From NCBI RefSeq assembly GCF_014268885.2, contig NZ_CP077095.1:1238501-1302500 (forward strand): 64,000 nt of DNA, written 5' to 3'. The notes under the pieces are model-generated. The model worked only from the letters and a program-made list of their open reading frames with translations, had not been told where the DNA came from and ran no database searches. Source of the DNA: Pseudomonas xantholysinigenes (GTDB taxonomy: Bacteria; Pseudomonadota; Gammaproteobacteria; Pseudomonadales; Pseudomonadaceae). Positions within the stretch are counted from its first letter, which is position 1. Each line of letters opens with the position of its first letter. The position numbers were made by a program, and so were the translations under genes. Positions 1-8,146 of the stretch are shown one piece after another.

Positions 1-50
1 GAGCAGGTTCCACCCGGCAAGCTTCTTCACCCCTCATCAGGAGATATCGA

Positions 51-653
51 ATGAGCGTACTCGTTGGCAAGAAAGCCCCTGACTTCACCGTACCGGCCGT
101 GCTGGGCAACGGCGAAATCGTCGACAGCTTCAACCTGGCCTCGGCCATCAAAGGCAAGTACGGCCTGGTGTTCTTCTACCCGCTGGACTTCACCTTCGTC
201 TGCCCGTCCGAGCTGATCGCCCTGGACAACCGCATCCCTGATTTCCAGGCCCGCAACGTGGAAGTGATCGGCGTGTCGATCGACTCGCACTTCACCCACA
301 ACGCCTGGCGTAACACCCCGGTCAACAATGGCGGCATCGGCCAGGTCAAGTACACCCTGGCTGCCGACATGACCCACGAAATCTGCAAGGCCTACGACGT
401 CGAGTCCGAAGGCGGCGTGGCTTTCCGTGGTGCCTTCCTGATCGACACCAACGGTGTCGTGCGTTCGCAGATCGTCAACGACCTGCCGCTGGGCCGTAAC
501 ATGGACGAGCTGCTGCGTCTGGTTGACGCCCTGCAATTCCACGAAGAGCACGGTGAAGTCTGCCCGGCCAACTGGAAGAAAGGCGACAAGGGCATGAACG
601 CTTCGCCGGAAGGTGTTGCTGCCTACCTGAGCGAGAACGCTGGCAAGCTGTAA
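51..653 (+). CDS. 2-Cys peroxiredoxin (AhpC/Tsa family)
   Basis: A 200-residue typical 2-Cys peroxiredoxin, a cytoplasmic thiol peroxidase that reduces H2O2 and organic hydroperoxides. The peroxidatic cysteine is Cys51 in F-V-C-P-S-E and the resolving cysteine is Cys171 in E-V-C-P-A-N-W. Cys112 is an extra cysteine. Full length for the AhpC/Prx1 group. The start is set by AGGAG at 39-43, seven bases before the ATG. It stands alone with its own terminator. No ahpF follows, so reduction probably depends on thioredoxin or a distant AhpF. In P. aeruginosa a similar gene lies next to rnt-pyrC-motY-argG (recalled synteny). Confidence 0.95.
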   Translation: MSVLVGKKAPDFTVPAVLGNGEIVDSFNLASAIKGKYGLVFFYPLDFTFVCPSELIALDNRIPDFQARNVEVIGVSIDSHFTHNAWRNTPVNNGGIGQVKYTLAADMTHEICKAYDVESEGGVAFRGAFLIDTNGVVRSQIVNDLPLGRNMDELLRLVDALQFHEEHGEVCPANWKKGDKGMNASPEGVAAYLSENAGKL

Positions 654-668
654 TTTGCCAAGCGCAAA

Positions 669-698
669 AAACCGGCCCCGGTGGCCGGTTTTTTTTTG
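669..698 (+). terminator. Rho-independent terminator of the peroxiredoxin gene
   Basis: Stem ACCGGCC (671-677) pairs with GGCCGGT (683-689) around a 5-base loop and runs straight into a T tract (689-697). It starts 17 bases after the stop codon. Confidence 0.95.
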
Positions 699-917
699 CT
701 TCAAGCTACAAGCTACAAGCTACAAGCTACAAGCTACAAGCTACAAGCTACAAGCTACAAGCTACAAGCTACAAGCTACAAGCTACAAGCTACAAGCTAC
801 AAGCTACAAGCTACAAGCTACAAGCTACAAGCTACAAGCTTCAAGCGAAAAGCACGGGGCGCATGCAGGCAGCTCTTACTTGTAGCTTGTAGCTTGCAGC
901 TTGCAGCTTGCAGCTTA
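698..917. repeat. Mirrored heptamer array (AAGCTAC)n - core - (TTGCAGC)n, copy 1
   Basis: About 20 nearly perfect copies of the 7-base unit AAGCTAC run from 703 to 840. They end in TTCAAGC and are followed by a core of about 35 bases (847-879). Five units of the opposite orientation follow (TTGTAGC x2, TTGCAGC x3, 880-914). The two arms are complementary, so a transcript could fold into a long hairpin. The right arm abuts the TAA stop of rnt (915-917 on the minus strand). The arms also encode meaningless repetitive ORFs, which I treat as non-coding. A second copy is at 19961-20111. Confidence 0.9.
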
Positions 918-1589
918 GTCGTTGAAATCGCGCCAGCCGCCCATCTCTTTCCAGCGGTTGACGATGCCGCAGAACAACTCGGCGGTCTTCTCGGTGTCGT
1001 AGCGCGCCGAATGCGCTTCCTTGCCGTCGAAGTCGATGTCCGCGCTCTGGCAAGCCCGGGCCAGCACGGTCTGGCCATAGGCGAGGCCGGCGAGGGTGGC
1101 AGTGTCGAAGCTGGAGAATGGGTGGAAAGGATTGCGCTTGATATCGTTGCGCGCCACCGCGGCATTGAGGAAGCCCAGGTCGAAGCTGCTGTTGTGGCCG
1201 ACCAGGATCGCCCGCTTGCAGCCATTGGCCTTCAGTGCCTTGCGCACGCCACGGAAGATGTCGGTCAGCGCGCTGTCCTCGCTTACGGCCATGCGCAGCG
1301 GATGGTCCAGCTTGATGCCGGTGAACTCCAGGGCGGCCTGCTCGATGTTCGCACCTTCGAAGGGTTCGACCCGATAGAAGTAGGTGTGTTCGGGGAACAG
1401 GAAACCCTTCTCATCCATGCCGATGGTCACCGCGGCAATTTCCAGCAGGGCGTCGGTGGCGCTGTTGAATCCACCGGTCTCGACGTCCACCACCACCGGC
1501 AGGTAGCCGCGGAAACGCTCGGCCATCGGGTGGCGCGAGCCGCTGCTGACCGAGTTGTCCTGATCGTCTTCGTAGAGGTCTTCGCTCAC
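915..1589 (-). CDS. rnt: Ribonuclease T
   Basis: A 224-residue DEDDh 3'-5' exoribonuclease that trims tRNA CCA ends and matures stable RNAs. The DEDDh residues are visible: Asp35 and Glu37 in V-D-V-E-T-G-G-F, Asp137 in H-N-S-S-F-D-L, and His193 and Asp198 in A-H-S-A-R-Y-D-T. The start is GTG. It overlaps the pyrC stop in a GTGA arrangement (1586-1589), so the two genes are translationally coupled. The stop codon sits directly against the mirrored heptamer array, which has therefore expanded right up to the coding end. Confidence 0.96.
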   Translation of the reverse strand: MSEDLYEDDQDNSVSSGSRHPMAERFRGYLPVVVDVETGGFNSATDALLEIAAVTIGMDEKGFLFPEHTYFYRVEPFEGANIEQAALEFTGIKLDHPLRMAVSEDSALTDIFRGVRKALKANGCKRAILVGHNSSFDLGFLNAAVARNDIKRNPFHPFSSFDTATLAGLAYGQTVLARACQSADIDFDGKEAHSARYDTEKTAELFCGIVNRWKEMGGWRDFND

Positions 1590-2632
1590 GCGTTGTCCTC
1601 CAGCAGGCGCCAGCGCAAGGTTTCACCAGCGCGCAGGGGAACCACGGTGGTGTCGCCGAACGGCAGGCTTTCAGGCGCCTTCCACTCCTCGCGCACCAGG
1701 GTGATGGTGTCGGTGTTGCGTGGCAGGCCGTAGAAGTCCGGGCCGTGCTTGCTGGCGAACCCTTCGAGCTTGTCCAGGGCATTGCGTTGCTCGAACGCCT
1801 CGGCGTACAGCTCGATCGCGGCGTAGGCGGTGTAGCAGCCGGCGCAACCACAGGCGGCTTCTTTTGCGTGCTTGGCGTGTGGCGCCGAGTCGGTGCCGAG
1901 GAAGAACTTCGGATTGCCACTGGTGGCCGCATCCAGCAGCGCCACCTGGTGGGTGTTGCGCTTGAGGATCGGCAGGCAATAGAAGTGCGGACGAATGCCG
2001 CCGACCAGCATGTGGTTGCGGTTGTACAGCAAGTGCTGGGCGGTGATGGTCGCGCCGACGTTGGCCGGGGCCTCGCTGACGAACTGCGCGGCGTCGCCTG
2101 TGGTGATGTGTTCGAACACCACCTTGAGCGTCGGGAAGCGTTCGACCAGGCGGCGCATGTGCTCGTCGATGAAGCGCTTCTCGCGGTCGAACACGTCGAT
2201 CTCGCTACGGGTGACTTCACCGTGCACCAGCAATGGCATGCCGGTCTCGGCCAGGGCCTCGATCGCCGGGAAGATGTTGTCGATGCTGGTCACGCCCGAG
2301 TCGGAGTTGGTGGTGGCGCCGGCCGGGTAGAGCTTGGCGGCGTACACGATCCCGCTGGCCTTGGCGGCACGGACATCGTCGGCGCTGGTGCGGTCGGTGA
2401 GGTACAGCACCATCAGCGGCTCGAAGCGGCTGCCGGCGGGGCGTGCGGCAAGGATGCGCTCGCGGTAGGCAGCGGCCTCGACGGCATTGCGCACCGGCGG
2501 CACGAGGTTGGGCATGATGATGGCACGGGCAAAGGTGCGCGCCACGTCACCGACGGTATGTGGCAGGACGGCACCATCGCGCAGATGGATGTGCCAGTCG
2601 TCGGGGCGCAGGAGGGTCAGGCGATCGGACAT
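1586..2632 (-). CDS. pyrC: Dihydroorotase (class II, homodimeric type)
   Basis: A 348-residue dihydroorotase, the third step of pyrimidine synthesis (carbamoyl-aspartate to dihydroorotate), with the same length as the E. coli enzyme. Zinc ligands are His14 and His16 (W-H-I-H-L-R-D), the carboxylated Lys100 (Y-A-A-K-L-Y-P), His137 and His175. Asp248 in G-T-D-S-A-P-H is the catalytic base. First gene of a two-gene unit with rnt. It diverges from motY across a 130-bp spacer. Confidence 0.97.
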   Translation of the reverse strand: MSDRLTLLRPDDWHIHLRDGAVLPHTVGDVARTFARAIIMPNLVPPVRNAVEAAAYRERILAARPAGSRFEPLMVLYLTDRTSADDVRAAKASGIVYAAKLYPAGATTNSDSGVTSIDNIFPAIEALAETGMPLLVHGEVTRSEIDVFDREKRFIDEHMRRLVERFPTLKVVFEHITTGDAAQFVSEAPANVGATITAQHLLYNRNHMLVGGIRPHFYCLPILKRNTHQVALLDAATSGNPKFFLGTDSAPHAKHAKEAACGCAGCYTAYAAIELYAEAFEQRNALDKLEGFASKHGPDFYGLPRNTDTITLVREEWKAPESLPFGDTTVVPLRAGETLRWRLLEDNA

Positions 2633-2699
2633 TGGGAATTCCAGGCGGGTCGAACTCAGACCTCAATGCTACCGGAAAACCCCTTGTCGAGCACGGCTA

Positions 2700-2726
2700 T
2701 CAAGTTTTCCCGCAGGCGTCCGATAG
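2700..2726 (+). promoter_or_regulatory. Sigma-28 (FliA) promoter of motY
   Basis: TCAAGTTT (2700-2707), an 11-base spacer and TCCGATAG (2719-2726) closely match the flagellar sigma-28 consensus TCAAGTTT-N11/12-GCCGATAA. The predicted transcription start, near 2733, is about 30 bases ahead of the motY GTG. This supports membership of the late flagellar regulon. Confidence 0.8.
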
Positions 2727-2762
2727 CCTTGAGGTAAGCCGTCAGAATCTGTGGAGCCGCCC

Positions 2763-3734
2763 GTGCGCCAGCGTTACCTAGCCCTGTTCACCCTTGTCGC
2801 CAGCCTGCCGGCCGGCGCGTTGACCTTCCAGACCCGCGTGGAGAACGTTGCCTGGAAAGTCGAGGGGGACCAGTTCGAATGTCGCCTGATCCAGCCGATC
2901 GACGGTTTCGGCAGTGGCGAGTTCGTGCGCCGCGCCGGTGAGCAGCCGACCTTCCAGCTGCGCTCGGACAGCAATGTGCTGGGGGCCGGTTCCGCCACCT
3001 TGCTGGCCGCGGCGGCGCCTTGGCAGCCGGGGCGCGGCGACATAAACCTCGGCGCGGTGCAGATGGCCCGCACGGGCGTGCTGTTCACTTCCAGCCAAGG
3101 CCAGGCCAGCCGTCTGATCAATGGCCTGCTCGATGGCCGCAGCACCGTGGTGCGCAACTATCGGGGCGAAGGTGGTAGGCCGATGGAAGTGCATGTGATG
3201 CCGGTCAGCTTCGCCAAGGCCTACGGCGACTACCAGCTGTGCGCTGCCAAGCTACTGCCAATGAACTATGACCAGATCCGCCAGACCCAGGTCGGTTTCC
3301 CTGGGGGGGGGATCGAGCTGGACGGCTCGGCGCGTGCGCGCCTGGATGTGCTGCTCGACTACCTGAAGGCCGATCCGACGGTCAACCACATCGAACTCAA
3401 TGGTCACTCCGACAACAGCGGCAATCGCCTGACCAACCGCGATACCTCGCGTCGGCGGGCGCTGGCGGTGGCCGAGTACCTCAAGGCCCACGGCGTGCCG
3501 GAAGAGCAGATCACCGTGCGTTTCCACGGTGAGCGCTATCCGCTGGCCAAGAACAACAGCGCCGCCAACCGCGCGCGCAATCGCCGGGTGAACATCCAGC
3601 TCGAGCGCGTGACGCCCGTCGAGAAACCGGTGGAGAAACCGGCAGCACCAGCACCGGCCTCTATTCCGGCACCTGCAGCTTCCCCGTCAGCACCTGCTGC
3701 CACCGCCGCGCAGCCCGCCCCGGCGAAATCCTGA
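2763..3734 (+). CDS. motY: MotY-like flagellar stator-associated protein, OmpA C-terminal domain
   Basis: A 323-residue secreted protein. In related species MotY surrounds the flagellar basal body and lets the MotCD/MotAB stators bind peptidoglycan. A signal peptide covers about residues 1-19. A MotY-type N-domain follows, then an OmpA-like peptidoglycan-binding domain (about 175-290, with N-G-H-S-D-N-S-G and N-R-A-R-N-R-R-V) and a Pro/Ala-rich tail. GTG at 2763 is preferred over the in-frame GTG at 2751 because GGAG (2753-2756) lies six bases upstream. Transcription from a sigma-28 promoter and the neighbours argG and pyrC match P. aeruginosa motY. A run of nine G (3303-3311) encodes Gly-Gly-Gly and could slip. 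Confidence 0.88.
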   Translation: MRQRYLALFTLVASLPAGALTFQTRVENVAWKVEGDQFECRLIQPIDGFGSGEFVRRAGEQPTFQLRSDSNVLGAGSATLLAAAAPWQPGRGDINLGAVQMARTGVLFTSSQGQASRLINGLLDGRSTVVRNYRGEGGRPMEVHVMPVSFAKAYGDYQLCAAKLLPMNYDQIRQTQVGFPGGGIELDGSARARLDVLLDYLKADPTVNHIELNGHSDNSGNRLTNRDTSRRRALAVAEYLKAHGVPEEQITVRFHGERYPLAKNNSAANRARNRRVNIQLERVTPVEKPVEKPAAPAPASIPAPAASPSAPAATAAQPAPAKS

Positions 3735-3797
3735 GTGCGACCACGGGTCGCGCTCTCGACAATTCCTGTCGCTTTGTCGTCACAAGCTGTCGCCCCA

Positions 3798-3827
3798 TTG
3801 TAAATATTTCGGCAAGGCCGGTAGAAT
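3798..3827 (+). promoter_or_regulatory. Candidate sigma-70 promoter of argG
   Basis: TTGTAA (3798-3803), an 18-base spacer and TAGAAT (3822-3827) would start transcription near 3834, about 29 bases before the argG ATG. Confidence 0.5.
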
Positions 3828-3862
3828 CATCGGCTTTCCGTACAACCCCGTGGAGTGATGGC

Positions 3863-5080
3863 ATGGCGGACGTAAAAAAGGTCGTATTGGCGTATTCCGG
3901 CGGCCTTGATACTTCGGTGATTCTCAAGTGGCTGCAGGACACCTACAACTGTGAAGTGGTGACCTTCACCGCCGACCTCGGCCAGGGCGAAGAGGTCGAA
4001 CCGGCCCGCGCCAAGGCCCAGGCGATGGGCGTGAAAGAAATCTACATCGACGACTTGCGCGAAGAATTCGTGCGTGACTTCGTCTTCCCGATGTTCCGCG
4101 CCAACACCGTCTATGAAGGCGAGTACCTGCTGGGTACCTCCATCGCCCGTCCGCTGATCGCCAAGCGCCTGATCGAGATCGCCAACGAAACCGGCGCCGA
4201 TGCTATTTCCCATGGTGCTACCGGCAAGGGCAACGACCAGGTGCGTTTCGAGCTGGGTGCCTATGCGCTCAAGCCCGGCGTCAAGGTCATCGCCCCATGG
4301 CGTGAGTGGGACCTGTTGTCCCGCGAGAAGCTGATGGACTACGCCGAGAAGCACGGGATTCCGATCGAGCGCCACGGCAAGAAGAAGTCGCCGTACTCGA
4401 TGGACGCCAACCTGCTGCATATCTCCTACGAAGGTGGTGTCCTGGAAGATACCTGGACCGAGCACGAGGAAGACATGTGGCGCTGGAGCGTCTCCCCGGA
4501 GAACGCGCCAGACCAGGCTACCTACATCGAGCTGACCTACCGCAACGGTGACATCGTCGCCATCGACGGCGTCGAGAAGAGCCCAGCCACCGTGCTGGCC
4601 GACCTCAATCGCATCGGCGGCGCCAACGGCATCGGCCGTCTGGACATCGTCGAGAACCGCTACGTCGGCATGAAGTCGCGCGGCTGCTACGAGACCCCGG
4701 GCGGCACCATCATGCTCAAGGCGCACCGTGCCATCGAGTCGATCACCCTGGATCGCGAAGTCGCTCACCTGAAGGATGAGCTGATGCCGAAGTACGCCAG
4801 CCTGATCTACACCGGTTACTGGTGGAGCCCGGAGCGTCTGATGCTGCAGCAGATGATCGACGCCTCTCAGGTCAATGTGAACGGCGTTGTGCGCCTGAAG
4901 CTGTACAAGGGCAATGTGACCGTTGTCGGTCGCAAGTCGGACGACTCGCTGTTCGATGCCAACATCGCGACTTTCGAGGAAGATGGCGGCGCCTACAACC
5001 AGGCTGACGCGGCGGGCTTTATCAAGCTCAATGCCCTGCGCATGCGCATCGCGGCCAACAAGGGGCGCTCGCTGCTCTAA
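3863..5080 (+). CDS. argG: Argininosuccinate synthase
   Basis: A 405-residue cytoplasmic ligase that joins citrulline and aspartate with ATP to make argininosuccinate, the penultimate arginine step. The N-terminal ATP-pyrophosphatase loop [10 protein letters not shown] is intact (residues 9-18), and G-A-T-G-K-G-N-D-Q, which binds citrulline and aspartate, is present. Full length. GGAG at 3852-3855 sets the start. It is monocistronic and closed by a strong terminator. Confidence 0.98.
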   Translation: MADVKKVVLAYSGGLDTSVILKWLQDTYNCEVVTFTADLGQGEEVEPARAKAQAMGVKEIYIDDLREEFVRDFVFPMFRANTVYEGEYLLGTSIARPLIAKRLIEIANETGADAISHGATGKGNDQVRFELGAYALKPGVKVIAPWREWDLLSREKLMDYAEKHGIPIERHGKKKSPYSMDANLLHISYEGGVLEDTWTEHEEDMWRWSVSPENAPDQATYIELTYRNGDIVAIDGVEKSPATVLADLNRIGGANGIGRLDIVENRYVGMKSRGCYETPGGTIMLKAHRAIESITLDREVAHLKDELMPKYASLIYTGYWWSPERLMLQQMIDASQVNVNGVVRLKLYKGNVTVVGRKSDDSLFDANIATFEEDGGAYNQADAAGFIKLNALRMRIAANKGRSLL

Positions 5081-5092
5081 GCGCGCTCTGAC

Positions 5093-5124
5093 AAAAAACC
5101 GGCCATTGGCCGGTTTTTTTTTGC
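5093..5124 (+). terminator. Rho-independent terminator of argG
   Basis: AACCGGCCA pairs with TGGCCGGTT around a minimal loop (about 5098-5116) and is followed by nine T. The preceding A run makes it usable from the opposite strand too. Confidence 0.93.
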
Positions 5125-5131
5125 CCGCGTT

Positions 5132-5659
5132 TCAGCCGCTCCGTTTGCCATCCAGCGCTGGCGCTGCATGTTCGGGCATGGGTTTCACCGAGAGCTGTAT
5201 GCACACGCGTGCATCCAGGTTGTAGAGGATCCAGCGGCGGGTGGTGGGTGATGGGTGCTCGATCATGCGCAGGACATGCTTCTCGATCATCTTGCGGCTT
5301 TCCTGGCCAGAGATGGCGATGACCATTGGGCTTTGCTTGCGCCGCGCCGACTTCATTGCAGCTTTGGGGGGGGGGCGGTGTTTTTGCGGCGGCTTCGCTT
5401 CGTGTAGTGGCATCGGGCTGGAAGGAGGCGTGCAGCCGGCGCCTGGCTCGTGCTTGTCGGGGGCGAACAATGAGTCGTTGTTGAAGTTGAGCGTGAGAAA
5501 GAACAGCACCGTAAGGAAGAACGGAAAACCCACGAGGAACCAAGTATAGATACTCTGGCTTTCTTCACTCAAGAATGGCAGTGAAGCCAAAGCCGAGGCT
5601 TCGATGACGCCGGCAAAGACGGCGATAAGGGTCAGGGGGCTGATGGATTCTTTATTCAT
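5132..5659 (-). CDS. Unrecognised two-TM membrane protein with a C10 tract
   Basis: About 175 residues from the ATG at 5659. An upstream in-frame GTG at 5683 has no visible ribosome site. Two hydrophobic helices (about residues 6-30 and 38-58) are followed by a Pro/Lys-rich linker and a C-terminal part of about 70 residues with no motif I recognise. A run of ten C (5366-5375 on this strand) encodes P-P-P inside the linker. A one-base slip would either end the protein within a few codons or switch it to another open frame. The gene adjoins the AT-rich region upstream of the response regulator. Confidence 0.6.
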   Translation of the reverse strand: MNKESISPLTLIAVFAGVIEASALASLPFLSEESQSIYTWFLVGFPFFLTVLFFLTLNFNNDSLFAPDKHEPGAGCTPPSSPMPLHEAKPPQKHRPPPKAAMKSARRKQSPMVIAISGQESRKMIEKHVLRMIEHPSPTTRRWILYNLDARVCIQLSVKPMPEHAAPALDGKRSG

Positions 5660-6024
5660 GATGGGTATCCGTTCGGGCGTCACTCATCTGTACGTCGTTT
5701 CATTTCAAGTGAGCAGTGTGAGGAAGTTCCCGTGTTGGAAATGAATCTCCTTCAACCTTTATCCCCTGGCCATAAATGAAATTTCCTGCAAGTTGTGTAA
5801 TGCACTTGCACTTGGATCCCATTGATAGGGCTGTTAATTTTTGTGACGGTTAATTCCGGCGTGGATCTATTACATTTTGTGAAATTGATATCTGTAGGAT
5901 TAATCCGTAATTGGTGTAGTCCCATTCTTTTGATGTATCTGCCACGGGAACTTCAGAACCCAATGGCCGCAAGGTCGGTTATTGTGGTCTGGCGAAATGA
6001 AAATAACGAATCAATGGATATCGC
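5660..6024. other. AT-rich intergenic region
   Basis: Clearly more AT-rich than its surroundings. It holds the divergent promoters of the membrane protein (minus) and the response regulator (plus). The one distinct element is an inverted repeat TGCAAGT-N10-ACTTGCA (5787-5810), a plausible regulator site. I see no convincing gene. Confidence 0.6.
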
Positions 6025-6651
6025 ATGAATAAAGTGCTGATCGTGGATGATCACCCGGTCATTCGCCTGGCCGTACGCATGCTGATGGAGCGGCATGGCT
6101 ACGAGGTGGTTGCGGAGAGTGACAACGGTGTGGATGCCCTGCAACTTTCGCGGGAGTATCTTCCAGACATCGTCGTTCTGGATATCGGAATTCCCAAGCT
6201 GGATGGGCTCGAAGTGATAGCCCGGTTGACCTTGCTAAGCCCCGCCAGCAAAGTGCTGGTGCTGACATCGCAGGCACCCGGACATTTTTCCATGCGTTGC
6301 ATGCAGGCAGGCGCCGCAGGTTATGTGTGCAAGCAGCAGGAGTTGACAGAGTTGCTCAGCGCGATCAAGGCCGTGCTATCCGGTTACAGCTATTTCCCCA
6401 ATCAGGCGCTGCACAAGGGGCGTTCAGGGGTCGGGGGCGGTACGGAGAGCGAGATGGTCGAGCGTCTCTCTGGGCGGGAGATGATGGTGTTGCAGCAGTT
6501 GGCGCGCGGTAAAAGCAACAAGGAAATCGCCGATAGCATGTTTCTGAGCAACAAGACGGTCAGTACCTACAAGACTCGCTTGCTGCTCAAGCTCAATGCC
6601 CGCTCTTTGGTCGATCTCATCGAGTTGGCCCAACGCAACGGGTTGGCCTGA
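6025..6651 (+). CDS. NarL/FixJ-family response regulator (BvgA/EvgA type), orphan
   Basis: 208 residues. A receiver domain (1-120) carries the acidic pair Asp8/Asp9, the phospho-acceptor Asp53 (V-V-L-D-I-G-I-P), Ser82 and Lys103. A LuxR-type HTH follows (about 145-205; L-S-G-R-E, S-N-K-E-I-A, N-K-T-V-S-T-Y-K). It resembles BvgA/EvgA/RocA-type regulators that take phosphate from hybrid kinases. No sensor kinase lies nearby, so its partner must be elsewhere. The coding region is less GC-rich than the surrounding genes. Confidence 0.88.
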   Translation: MNKVLIVDDHPVIRLAVRMLMERHGYEVVAESDNGVDALQLSREYLPDIVVLDIGIPKLDGLEVIARLTLLSPASKVLVLTSQAPGHFSMRCMQAGAAGYVCKQQELTELLSAIKAVLSGYSYFPNQALHKGRSGVGGGTESEMVERLSGREMMVLQQLARGKSNKEIADSMFLSNKTVSTYKTRLLLKLNARSLVDLIELAQRNGLA

Positions 6652-6658
6652 GGGTAAT

Positions 6659-6689
6659 GGCACAAGCCTTCGTGGCGAAGGCTTGTGCC
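6659..6689. terminator. Hairpin between convergent genes
   Basis: GGCACAAGCCTTCG (6659-6672) is exactly complementary to 6676-6689, with a 3-base loop. It lies between the response regulator and the convergent small gene. There is no T tract, so it may be a weak bidirectional terminator or an RNA-stabilising stem. Confidence 0.55.
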
Positions 6690-6697
6690 TGGCTGGG

Positions 6698-6874
6698 CTA
6701 CAGGTCGTAGTCGAAGTCAGCCAGTTGTTTCTGCAGCCGCCGTTCTTCGAGCATGTTGTCGATGGTGCGGCGTTTGCTCAGGTTGGTCTTGGCCGGTTCG
6801 GCCTGAGGCTCTTCGTCCTCGTCTGTGTTCGAGAACTCTTCGTCGATAGCCAGATCTTCTTTATCGGTGCTCAT
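6698..6874 (-). CDS. PA3496-family small acidic protein
   Basis: A 58-residue protein beginning M-S-T-D-K-E-D-L-A-I-D and ending A-D-F-D-Y-D-L. The first half is strongly acidic. The second half is charged and probably helical (S-K-R-R-T-I-D-N-M-L-E-E-R-R-L). A clear GGAGTGA lies seven bases before the ATG. It matches my recollection of the PA3496 family, which sits beside nth in Pseudomonas and has been linked to envelope integrity. The function is unproven. Confidence 0.82.
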   Translation of the reverse strand: MSTDKEDLAIDEEFSNTDEDEEPQAEPAKTNLSKRRTIDNMLEERRLQKQLADFDYDL

Positions 6875-6978
6875 TCGTCACTCCAAGCCAAAGGGCCATT
6901 GGCCGTCCTTATAACGGGATTCGCAGAGCGGGTAAAAAAGATTTTTTCAATCGGCTATCACCATAACCCGCTATTACC

Positions 6979-7617
6979 TCAATCGTCCGACGTCTTGTGC
7001 TTGTAGTCGCACAGGTCCTCGATTCGGCAACTGCCGCAGCGAGGCTTGCGCGCCTGGCAAACATAGCGGCCGTGCAGGATCAGCCAGTGATGGGCATCGA
7101 GCAGGTAATCCTTGGGAACGAACTTCAACAGCTGCTTTTCCACCTCGAGCACGGTCTTGCCAGGGGCGATGCCGGTGCGGTTGCTCACGCGGAAGATATG
7201 CGTGTCGACCGCCATGGCCAACTGGCGGAATGCTGTGTTCAGTACCACATTCGCGGTCTTGCGGCCGACTCCGGGTAGGGCTTCGAGCGCTTCACGGGTC
7301 TGCGGCACCTCGCCGTCATGTTGTTCGACGAGCAGACGGCAGGTTTCGATGACGTTCTTGGCCTTGCTGTTATACAAGCCAATGGTCTTGATGTATTCAC
7401 TCAGCCCTTCCACCCCCAGGGCGTGGATCGCCTGTGGTGTGTTGGCGACCGGGTACAGGCGGGCGGTGGCCTTGTTGACCCCGACATCGGTGGCCTGGGC
7501 CGAGAGAATCACGGCAATCAGCAGTTCGAAGGGCGTGGTATAGGCCAGTTCTGTCTTCGGCTCGGGATTGTCTTCATGCAGCCTGCGAAAGATCTCCAGG
7601 CGTTTGGCGGCATTCAT
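6979..7617 (-). CDS. nth: Endonuclease III
   Basis: A 212-residue bifunctional DNA glycosylase/AP lyase that removes oxidised pyrimidines. The helix-hairpin-helix L-P-G-V-G-R-K-T-A contains the catalytic Lys120, and Asp138 lies in V-D-T-H-I-F-R. The [4Fe-4S] ligands Cys187, Cys194, Cys197 and Cys203 have the standard C-x6-C-x2-C-x5-C spacing. It starts four bases after the rsxE stop, so it is the last gene of the rsx operon, a conserved gammaproteobacterial linkage. Confidence 0.97.
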   Translation of the reverse strand: MNAAKRLEIFRRLHEDNPEPKTELAYTTPFELLIAVILSAQATDVGVNKATARLYPVANTPQAIHALGVEGLSEYIKTIGLYNSKAKNVIETCRLLVEQHDGEVPQTREALEALPGVGRKTANVVLNTAFRQLAMAVDTHIFRVSNRTGIAPGKTVLEVEKQLLKFVPKDYLLDAHHWLILHGRYVCQARKPRCGSCRIEDLCDYKHKTSDD

Positions 7618-7621
7618 GGGG

Positions 7622-8146
7622 TCAACGGGTTCCTTGACGGCGTGAGGAAGGGGGCCGTGGGCGCAGGTGATTGTACAGGCCCAGCAACAGGCCGAGGATA
7701 ATCAGGGCGCCTGGGGCGAACTCGGCGAGATGCATGCCGAGGGGATTGCTCAGCAGTTGGCGACAGAGGCCCAGGCTGACGCTGCCCACCAGCAGGCCGG
7801 CGAGACCGAGGCCGAGCGCCCGCCAGCGTTTGCGCTGCGGCAGCAGGGGGTCGATGGCGAGGCAGGTCAGGGCGAGCAGTGCAGGGTAGTGTCCCAGTTG
7901 CTCGGCCAGCGGCAAGGCCCAGGCGCGCAAGGCCAGCAGCAGGCAGGTGGTGAGGGCGGCAATCAGCACGATGTTTGCCCAAGGTATCGTGTTGGCATCG
8001 AGGTGGCGGCGTAGAGGCGTCATGAGCACTTGATGCAGGCCGGCGAGCAACAGTGCGCAGAGGCCAATGGCGATGCCGTTTGTCAGGCTGGTGCTGGCAC
8101 CCAGGACAGGTGCAAGGCCTGCCAGTAATAACCGCAGAGCGCTCAT
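7622..8146 (-). CDS. rsxE: RsxE/RnfE-like membrane subunit (divergent)
   Basis: A 174-residue multi-helix membrane protein, shorter than the usual 200-230 residues. The start at 8146 overlaps the rsxG stop by ATGA (8143-8146). An N-terminal extension of that frame is ruled out by this overlap. In known RnfE the first helix carries L-G-L-C-P-L, whose cysteine ligates a [2Fe-2S] cluster shared with RnfA. Here the segment reads L-A-P-V-L-G, without cysteine. A cysteine in A-L-T-C-L may match the second ligand. Position and topology identify it, but the sequence is divergent. Confidence 0.78.
   Translation of the reverse strand: MSALRLLLAGLAPVLGASTSLTNGIAIGLCALLLAGLHQVLMTPLRRHLDANTIPWANIVLIAALTTCLLLALRAWALPLAEQLGHYPALLALTCLAIDPLLPQRKRWRALGLGLAGLLVGSVSLGLCRQLLSNPLGMHLAEFAPGALIILGLLLGLYNHLRPRPPSSRRQGTR

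Noticed and set aside
698..917. CRISPR array
   Set aside because: The units are 7 bases with no spacers, and there are no cas genes. It is a tandem array with mirrored arms.
655..1733. Open frames repeating A-T-S-Y-K-L-Q across the heptamer array
   Set aside because: They arise because a 7-base unit without stops reads open in several frames. They lack a ribosome site and overlap rnt on the opposite strand.
5822..6028. 68-codon TTG-start frame overlapping the response regulator start by ATGA
   Set aside because: The overlap looks like coupling, but there is no clear ribosome site, the composition is that of AT-rich spacer and no motif is present. A leader peptide cannot be excluded.
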